11,215 nt of DNA, from the NCBI GenBank assembly GCA_007125875.1, contig SLCI01000205.1, positions 1 through 11,215 on the forward strand, read 5' to 3'. This document shows positions 7,196 to 11,215 of this stretch, piece after piece. Below the pieces are notes generated by a model. It was not told the origin of the DNA. It worked only from the letters and a program-made list of their open reading frames with translations, and did not search any database. This DNA comes from Kiritimatiellia bacterium (GTDB lineage Bacteria; Verrucomicrobiota; Kiritimatiellia; SLAD01). Position numbers and translations under genes: made by a program. Numbering within the stretch: the first letter of the stretch is position 1; each line of letters opens with the position of its first letter.

Positions 7196-7272
7196 GGGAT
7201 ACGAGATACGGGCTTGTCCCGCGCTGCGCGGGAATACAGGATTCGGGATACAAGATTCAAGATACGAGATTC
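7196..7272 (+). repeat. Heptanucleotide tandem array, consensus RRGATWC
   Basis: Two heptads occupy 7196-7209 (GGGATAC, GAGATAC) and five more run without a break from 7238 to 7272 (AGGATTC, GGGATAC, AAGATTC, AAGATAC, GAGATTC). The intervening 28 bp equal four periods: its last heptad (7231-7237, GGAATAC) is a one-mismatch copy, and the other 21 bp hold a hairpin, so the phase of seven is kept throughout. The array begins 2 nt after the sdhB stop. Variation is limited to purine swaps at positions 1-2 and A/T at position 6. Confidence 0.85.
7217..7233. repeat. Hairpin inside the heptad array
   Basis: TCCCGCG-ctg-CGCGGGA is a perfect 7-bp stem with a 3-nt loop, beginning 22 nt after the sdhB stop. 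It has no T-tract afterwards. It overlaps the 13-mer GGGCTTGTCCCGC (7210-7222), whose exact reverse complement recurs at 7358-7370, so the left half can also pair over about 135 nt. Confidence 0.7.
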
Positions 7273-7318
7273 GCGGGTGCCTAACGGCGGCAGCTATTTA
7301 AGGCCGACTCGTAGCCAA

Positions 7319-7336
7319 GTCCACTGTGACGTGGAC
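7319..7336. repeat. Perfect 6-bp inverted repeat
   Basis: GTCCAC-tgtgac-GTGGAC is a perfect dyad with a 6-nt loop. It is preceded by GTAG at 7311-7314, a faint resemblance to the two REP-like elements further right, but with a 4-nt gap before the stem, so I do not call it a third copy. Confidence 0.5.
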
Positions 7337-7357
7337 CACTTCTAAACTTCCGCTCCG

Positions 7358-7407
7358 GCGGGACAAGCCCGCTGGGGGCGAAGATCGCGCCCATACCGAG
7401 CGCGATC
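7358..7407. repeat. Two adjacent GC-rich hairpins
   Basis: The first is GCGGG-acaag-CCCGC (7358-7372). The second is a perfect 8-bp stem, GATCGCGC (7383-7390) with GCGCGATC (7400-7407), around a 9-nt loop. Ten bases separate them. The first shares its 13-mer, inverted, with 7210-7222. There is no T-tract after either; AAAAA at 7416-7420 comes 8 nt after the second on the plus strand, which reads as a T-run ahead of the stem on the minus strand and so does not form a terminator there. Confidence 0.6.
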
Positions 7408-7472
7408 CCCGCGTCAAAAACAGGCCACGCGCCAGTCAACCGAAGGTGTGCTACGCGGTGGGCGAAGGGGGC

Positions 7473-7490
7473 AAATTCGGTCACGAATTT
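7473..7490. repeat. Perfect 7-bp hairpin
   Basis: AAATTCG-gtca-CGAATTT is a perfect 7-bp stem with a 4-nt loop. It is AT-rich in contrast to its GC-rich surroundings. No T-tract follows. Confidence 0.6.
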
Positions 7491-7515
7491 GAGCGCGGGG
7501 AACGGGTCAGATGCG

Positions 7516-7529
7516 GCCTAGCGCTAGGC
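7516..7529. repeat. 14-bp perfect palindrome
   Basis: GCCTAGCGCTAGGC reads identically on both strands with no loop. It contains two CTAG tetramers, a motif that is rare in many bacterial genomes. It could be a protein-binding dyad; no gene start is close enough to suggest which gene it would control. Confidence 0.5.
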
Positions 7530-7634
7530 GCGTGGGGCGGTGCTGGACTCTTATCCGCGCCAGCCCGCGCAACAACGCGATAGGTCGCAGCTGGCACGGA
7601 CCATCGCGCGACCCCTTCGCCCACCGCTGATGAC

Positions 7635-7659
7635 GGCGATCCGCAAGCAGACGCCCTAC
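7635..7659 (-). repeat. GTAG-hairpin (REP-like) element, copy B
   Basis: Reading leftward the element begins TTGTAG and continues as GGCG-TCTGC, a TT loop, then GCGGA-T-CGCC: a 9-bp stem with one bulged T. A conserved GTAG tetranucleotide directly before an imperfect hairpin is the hallmark of the REP class linked to RAYT (TnpA_REP) transposases. It is oriented the same way as copy A, 11 nt away. Confidence 0.65.
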
Positions 7660-7670
7660 AAGTTCCGAGC

Positions 7671-7694
7671 GCCGACCGCAGAGGGTCGGCCTAC
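7671..7694 (-). repeat. GTAG-hairpin (REP-like) element, copy A
   Basis: Reading leftward the element begins TTGTAG, then a perfect 7-bp stem GCCGACC-ctctgc-GGTCGGC. It lies 31 nt beyond the glycosyltransferase stop codon. With copy B it forms a head-to-tail pair sharing the TTGTAGG start and the CTCTGC/TCTGC centre, although the stems differ in sequence. No RAYT transposase gene is in the window. Confidence 0.7.
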
Positions 7695-7725
7695 AACAGG
7701 GTGCATACGAACGATAGTCCACGTC

Positions 7726-8694
7726 TCACGGCGGAAAGGAATTAACCGCATCAAGGAACCGCTGCGCGTACTGGTCGGGCGCGCCGTGCTCTCGCACCCA
7801 CGCCAACGCCGCCTCGCCCAGGCGCTGCCGCAAGTCCATATCATCCAACAACATCACACACGCCTGATACAGCGCCTCGCTGTCGGACGTTTCAATTAAC
7901 CAGCCGCTGTGCTCATGCGCCACATAATCAATCGTGCCCGGCGAACGCGTGGTAATCACTGGCTTGCCCATCGCCATTGCTTCGAGAAATACCACCTGCC
8001 CCGTTGATCGCTCGGTCGGCAATAATGGCAATGCCACCACCGCACTGCCTCGCAACAAATCCAAATACTGCGCACGATAAATCTCGCGATGAATCGTGAT
8101 CCGCTCCGTTGACGCGCGACCAGGCAGGTCGCCCTGTCCACAAACAATCTTAACCGGCACATCCAATCGCTCTGCCACCCGCCACATCAACTCGTAATCG
8201 CGCAACGTGCGCCCAGCCGACAAGACATACGGCGGCTTCTCCTCTGCAGTAACCTCCGACGGACGCGTCGGGCAAAGCGGGATGAAAGTCAGACGGTCGC
8301 GCTCTACGCCGAATCGCTGCGCCGTCGTTTCGATCTCAGCCGTGCTATTCGTGATAATGCCCACGGCCCGCCGCGCCAACCAGCCATAGAGACGTTTCTT
8401 CAACTTCCATATGAAGCTATTGGGCCGCGCCTGATCGACGAACACCTCCGTCATCACCTGTCGCGAGGCCTGTCCTGTGACCGCACATAACGCCGCATAC
8501 GCCATTGACTCGCGTATGCCCATCGTCACCACGCGATCATACTGGTTACCCTGCCGATACAGCATCCATGCCTGCCGCCAAACACTGAACTCCTCTTGCT
8601 CATCCTCAGCACGCTCGGGCACAGGATAAATTGAGTCAGTACTGTTCCGCCAAAGCGGACTCTGCCAAAACTGCATGTTTGAAAGCACGCGCAT
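7726..8694 (-). CDS. GT4-like family glycosyltransferase
   Basis: This is a cytosolic enzyme of about 322 aa with the GT-B fold, expected to transfer a sugar from a nucleotide-sugar donor; acceptor and donor are unknown. The C-terminal donor half is clear: VLSAGRTL (around residue 160), then a loop with ALPLLPTERSTGQ, then FLEAMAMGKPVITT, then GTIDYV and GWLI. The usual E-x7-E pair is altered, with Ser in place of the first Glu before LEAMA, as seen in the STGQ-type subgroup. The N-terminal half lacks the common Gly-rich acceptor loop and begins MRVLSNMQFWQSPLWR. I chose the ATG at 8692-8694. A GTG at 8716-8718 would add eight residues and overlap the mtnP stop, and neither start has a good ribosome site. 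Being 11 nt downstream of mtnP, it is probably co-transcribed, although no metabolic link between the two is obvious. Confidence 0.8.
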   Translation of the reverse strand: MRVLSNMQFWQSPLWRNSTDSIYPVPERAEDEQEEFSVWRQAWMLYRQGNQYDRVVTMGIRESMAYAALCAVTGQASRQVMTEVFVDQARPNSFIWKLKKRLYGWLARRAVGIITNSTAEIETTAQRFGVERDRLTFIPLCPTRPSEVTAEEKPPYVLSAGRTLRDYELMWRVAERLDVPVKIVCGQGDLPGRASTERITIHREIYRAQYLDLLRGSAVVALPLLPTERSTGQVVFLEAMAMGKPVITTRSPGTIDYVAHEHSGWLIETSDSEALYQACVMLLDDMDLRQRLGEAALAWVREHGAPDQYAQRFLDAVNSFPP

Positions 8695-8705
8695 GGGAGG
8701 ATCGC

Positions 8706-9572
8706 TTACGGCAACCACGGAATACGCTGGCGGATTTCATCCGTGATACATTCTGGCGCGGTCATGACGGCGCCCTTCAGCGCATCGCGCGCAGGCGAAG
8801 GAAAGTCCGCCGGCACGGCCGCCACAAAGCTCGCCATGATCGACTGCGCAAACACCTTATTCGCGCGTACATGCCCCGCCACTAGCTCTGCCGAGACCCC
8901 TTCCTCGTCTTGATGCCAACAGTCGTAGTCCGTAATCAATGCCAAGGCCACATACGGCAGCTCCGCCTCACGCGCCAACCGCGCCTCGGGCAAACTGGTC
9001 ATGCCAATCACCTGAAAGCCTTGCTTGCGATAGAATTCGGATTCTGCCCGGGTCGAGAACGCGGGCCCCTCCATATTCACATAGGTGCCGTTACGGTGCA
9101 CCTTGCGGTCACTCAAATCCTCACTACTATCGCGCACCTGCACCGCGATTTCGCCCAGCAGCTTGTGCAAGTACGGACAGACCGGGTCGCCCAACGCCAC
9201 ATGCCCGGCAATACCGTTACCGAAAAAGGTGTGGTCCGGCGTTGAGCGCGTACGATCAAAGTATTGATCGGGAATCAGCACATCACGCGGACGAATGTTC
9301 TCATGCAAGCTCCCGACCGCGGTGATCGACAGGATCGCCTCCACGCCCAGCGTCTTAAGCGCAAAGATGTTGGCACGATGATTGATTTCGGAGGGCAACC
9401 AGCGATGACCGCGTCCATGACGAGGGATGAAACAAATGCGACGCCCACCCAGTTCTCCCTCCAGAATCTCGTCGGAGGGCGCACCCCACGGCGTCTCGAT
9501 CGTGCGCCATGCCGTTTGCTCCAACGCGTCCCACTGATACAAACCACTGCCACCAATGATACCGATACTCAC
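8706..9572 (-). CDS. mtnP: S-methyl-5'-thioadenosine phosphorylase
   Basis: This 288-aa cytosolic enzyme of the purine nucleoside phosphorylase family splits 5'-methylthioadenosine with phosphate into adenine and 5-methylthioribose-1-phosphate, the first step of methionine salvage after polyamine synthesis. Motifs: GGSGLY (7-12, phosphate loop), PRHGRGH (50-56), NHRANI (64-69), AVGSL (85-89), MEGPAFSTRAES (167-178), GMTSLPEARLAREAEL (190-205) and TDYDCWH (214-220). The MTS-x-PEA and TDYDCW segments favour methylthioadenosine over inosine/guanosine phosphorylase specificity, although some close relatives act on methylthioinosine. The start is GTG at 9570-9572 behind a strong AAGGAG (9579-9584, 6-nt spacing); the nearby ATG at 9577 hits a stop after two codons. 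No other salvage gene (mtnA, mtnK and so on) is in the window. Confidence 0.94.
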   Translation of the reverse strand: MSIGIIGGSGLYQWDALEQTAWRTIETPWGAPSDEILEGELGGRRICFIPRHGRGHRWLPSEINHRANIFALKTLGVEAILSITAVGSLHENIRPRDVLIPDQYFDRTRSTPDHTFFGNGIAGHVALGDPVCPYLHKLLGEIAVQVRDSSEDLSDRKVHRNGTYVNMEGPAFSTRAESEFYRKQGFQVIGMTSLPEARLAREAELPYVALALITDYDCWHQDEEGVSAELVAGHVRANKVFAQSIMASFVAAVPADFPSPARDALKGAVMTAPECITDEIRQRIPWLP

Positions 9573-9636
9573 GCCATACTCCTTTGATTGATGCGTCGCT
9601 TTTCGACTTTCTCGCTGAGAGGGAGGAGGTTAACGG

Positions 9637-9696
9637 ATGCGGACAGCGGGAGCAACCGCCAAGCAACGGCGGACCCCGATCATTTTTCGGCCTTGA
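9637..9696 (+). CDS. Possible 19-residue small protein or leader peptide
   Basis: A complete ORF, MRTAGATAKQRRTPIIFRP, ends in TGA and lies behind the best Shine-Dalgarno sequence in this region: AGGAGG at 9624-9629, 7 nt before its ATG. It lies in the divergent gap between mtnP and the 405-aa gene, ending 51 nt before that gene's ATG. A hairpin (CCGCC-aagcaac-GGCGG, 9656-9672) falls inside it. The peptide is basic and has no signal or membrane segment. It could be a translated small protein, a leader that tunes the downstream gene, or a chance ORF; the ribosome site is the only positive evidence. Confidence 0.3.
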   Translation: MRTAGATAKQRRTPIIFRP

Positions 9697-9747
9697 AGTC
9701 TGCAGTACCGAGATTACCCTTATTAAAGATCAATCAACGGACCATAG

Positions 9748-10965
9748 ATGGCATTTCGTATAACAACTCATGTGCAGCGCGGCTGGCTAGACGCATCGAC
9801 CAAGGGGCGTATCGTCGGAGAGATTTACCTAAAAGGCAGTGAACTCCCCATTCGACTCTCGCTGGACGGCTTGCCGATGGCCGATGTCGCCGGACGCATC
9901 GTCTCGTTTGAGAATCCTGACGCACACGCACCGACGCAACCCTTGTTGCTGGCTGAGGACCAGGAGGGCACTGCGGGCGATATAACTGCTTCGCGCAAGT
10001 TGCTCGATGGCGATATCAGTCGTGGCCGCGAAGCGTTGCACATCGTTAACGGCCTTTATGTTGAATGGTATAGCCAGCGCAATGGTCGGGTACTAATCGA
10101 AGCGACCACCTTCAAAACGCAAGTGCACGGCGAGCCAACCTGGACCTTGACCGATCAGGATGAACTTGAGCGTCAGGAACAAGTCGCCGAAGGCATGGCT
10201 GACTTCATGAATCGCGTGGCCAGTGCGGCGGAAGAGTTCGTGGATGAAATTGAAGACGAGATCGATGACACCCCCATGGACGAGTTCGAGTGGGAGAAAT
10301 CGCTAAAAGAATCCGACGAACGCACCGCCCGCTACGGCGAACTGCTGGAGAAGTATCATGACCACCCGGACTGTGAACGCATCGTCGCGCGCGAGATGGG
10401 CTGGGATCATTTAGAAGACATGCTCGATGCGGACGAGCGCGGTATCTTTGATGAGGCACAGGCGCAGAGCGATGACGATGAAGAAGATCTGTATCCGGAA
10501 CCCACACCCGATCCCGCGCGCGAGGGGATCGACTGGATTCGCACTGAAGATGGTGATATCAGCCATCCCCTTTCCCATCGCGCGTTCGAGCTATCCAGCC
10601 GGCTCTATCATCGCGTCAAACAAATGGAGTCGTCCCAAAAGCGCGCACTAGAAACCGAAAGCGAGAATGTGCAGTTGATGATTTTCGCGACCCGCATGCT
10701 CTCCGCCAAACTCGCCGGCGCACTGAACGGGCTCGCCTATGATCGCGACCTCAGCTTCACCGCCGGCATGATCGTCGCCCAATTGAAGCGTGCGCTGAAC
10801 CACTTTAACGAAGCATCTCGCCGAATGAGTATGCTTTGCATCATGCAGCCCGACTGGTTCGACATTCTGCGTCCGTACCAAGACGAACTTTTCTCGATCC
10901 GCGAAGAAATGCTGCACCTGATGGAACGCTTCCGCCAAGCGATTCGCAGTCCCGGCCAGAATTAA
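9748..10965 (+). CDS. Uncharacterised 405-aa acidic protein
   Basis: I cannot assign this protein to a named family. It has no signal peptide, membrane segment or metal-binding Cys/His cluster, so it is probably cytosolic. Three parts are visible. Residues 1-135 look beta-rich (alternating hydrophobic pattern, RIVGEIYLKG, FENPDAH, VEWYSQRNGRVLIEATTF). Residues 136-260 are very acidic and mostly helical, with a Glu/Asp run at 162-174 and SDDDEEDLYPEPTPDP at 241-256, which is likely a disordered linker. Residues 270-400 are a helical domain rich in Met and Leu, ending in basic residues. The start ATG has a weak ribosome site; no second in-frame start just upstream is better. It stands alone, divergent from mtnP, with the next gene 71 nt downstream in the same direction. 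The coding case is solid: a long frame, typical codon use and no strand competitor. Confidence 0.85.
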   Translation: MAFRITTHVQRGWLDASTKGRIVGEIYLKGSELPIRLSLDGLPMADVAGRIVSFENPDAHAPTQPLLLAEDQEGTAGDITASRKLLDGDISRGREALHIVNGLYVEWYSQRNGRVLIEATTFKTQVHGEPTWTLTDQDELERQEQVAEGMADFMNRVASAAEEFVDEIEDEIDDTPMDEFEWEKSLKESDERTARYGELLEKYHDHPDCERIVAREMGWDHLEDMLDADERGIFDEAQAQSDDDEEDLYPEPTPDPAREGIDWIRTEDGDISHPLSHRAFELSSRLYHRVKQMESSQKRALETESENVQLMIFATRMLSAKLAGALNGLAYDRDLSFTAGMIVAQLKRALNHFNEASRRMSMLCIMQPDWFDILRPYQDELFSIREEMLHLMERFRQAIRSPGQN

Positions 10966-11036
10966 GCGTTCACCACCGCCTCACGCAATGCGCATCGCTT
11001 GACTTGCTGATTAAAAACCGCACACTCCTCGCCCGT

Positions 11037-11215
11037 ATGCAACTATCTCTCAAACGCACCATTTTCTGGATCCTGCTGATCAGCTTCAGCGGGGCGGCCC
11101 TGTACTGGTTCTTTCATGTGCCCTATCGCCCCCAAGCCCTCTATCGCCTGCTCCCCGATAATAGCGTCTATATGAGCCATCACCGCTTGCTCGCCGAGCG
11201 CTGGGACACCTTCAC
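11037..11215 (+). CDS. Membrane-anchored protein, N-terminal fragment
   Basis: The first 59 codons of a rightward gene run off the right edge. The protein opens with basic MQLSLKR, then a hydrophobic stretch of about 18 residues (TIFWILLISFSGAALYWFF, about 8-26), with no obvious cleavage site, so an N-terminal membrane anchor with the rest outside the cytoplasm is likely. It then reads VPYRPQALYRLLPDNSVYMS, leading to HHRLLAERWDTF. I recall similar 'PYRP...LYR..P' openings in uncharacterised verrucomicrobial proteins, but cannot name a family. No ribosome site precedes the ATG. The frame stays open upstream to a TTG near 11007, so the start is uncertain. It follows the 405-aa gene by 71 nt and may share its transcript. 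Confidence 0.6.
   Translation, partial: MQLSLKRTIFWILLISFSGAALYWFFHVPYRPQALYRLLPDNSVYMSHHRLLAERWDTF

Larger units (their letters stand above)
7195..7725. other. Palindrome- and repeat-rich gap between convergent genes
   Basis: These 531 bp separate the sdhB stop from the glycosyltransferase stop. I see no supportable gene: the short open frames on both strands have no family features and no ribosome sites. Instead the stretch holds a heptanucleotide array, at least five perfect hairpins and two GTAG-hairpin elements, each listed separately. None of the hairpins has the T-tract of a classic intrinsic terminator, although stacked hairpins here could still stop or stabilise the two convergent transcripts. 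Confidence 0.8.

Noticed and set aside
7217..7233. Intrinsic terminator for sdhCAB
   Set aside because: The stem is strong but is followed by ATAC and heptads, not a T-tract.
7196..7272. CRISPR array
   Set aside because: The 7-bp units are contiguous with no spacers of CRISPR length and no cas genes are present.
7540..7899. 119-codon plus-strand frame crossing the gap and the glycosyltransferase end
   Set aside because: It overlaps the repeats and the end of a real gene, and has no ribosome site or family motif.
11000..11028. Promoter (TTGACT) before the right-edge gene
   Set aside because: A fair -35-like hexamer but no acceptable -10 at 16-18 bp; CACACT matches only three bases.

Overview
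The window is about 11.2 kb of moderately GC-rich bacterial chromosome with ordinary, densely packed genes. It is dominated by citric-acid-cycle functions: the N-terminus of 2-oxoglutarate dehydrogenase E1 (sucA) at the left edge, a class II fumarase, and a complete sdhCAB operon. No phage, integrase, transposase, CRISPR array or toxin cluster is visible. Three things hint at Verrucomicrobiota (Opitutae-like): the single-subunit, five-helix, di-haem SdhC with a long (642 aa) SdhA; the intergenic GTAG-type hairpins; and the style of the two unassigned proteins at the right end. This is a judgement from remembered family resemblance (about even confidence). A gammaproteobacterium with a type B Sdh cannot be excluded.

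Layout. Positions 1-2031 are leftward: a tRNA-Leu(UAA) promoter and gene, then a B12-binding radical SAM protein of unknown substrate, then sucA leaving the window. Positions 2249-3670 hold rightward fumC with a very clean intrinsic terminator. Positions 3746-7194 hold the sdh promoter and the tightly overlapping sdhC-sdhA-sdhB genes. SdhABC oxidises succinate to fumarate at the membrane and FumC hydrates fumarate to malate, so neighbouring units carry consecutive cycle steps. SucA belongs to the 2-oxoglutarate to succinyl-CoA step.

Positions 7195-7725 are a 531-bp gap between convergent genes, unusually full of short repeats and palindromes: a heptanucleotide tandem array, several perfect hairpins and two tandem GTAG-hairpin (REP-like) elements. 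No gene is supported there. Positions 7726-9572 are leftward: S-methyl-5'-thioadenosine phosphorylase (mtnP) followed immediately by a GT4-like glycosyltransferase. From 9573 the genes run rightward again: a divergent intergenic region with a 19-codon ORF behind an excellent ribosome binding site, an uncharacterised 405-aa acidic three-part protein, and the start of a membrane-anchored protein that runs off the right edge.

I found no clear new multi-gene system. The points most worth a second look are the palindrome-rich gap with its REP-like pair and heptad array, the 19-codon ORF upstream of the 405-aa protein, the Asp-to-Asn change beside the fumarase active site, and the radical SAM enzyme of unknown function.
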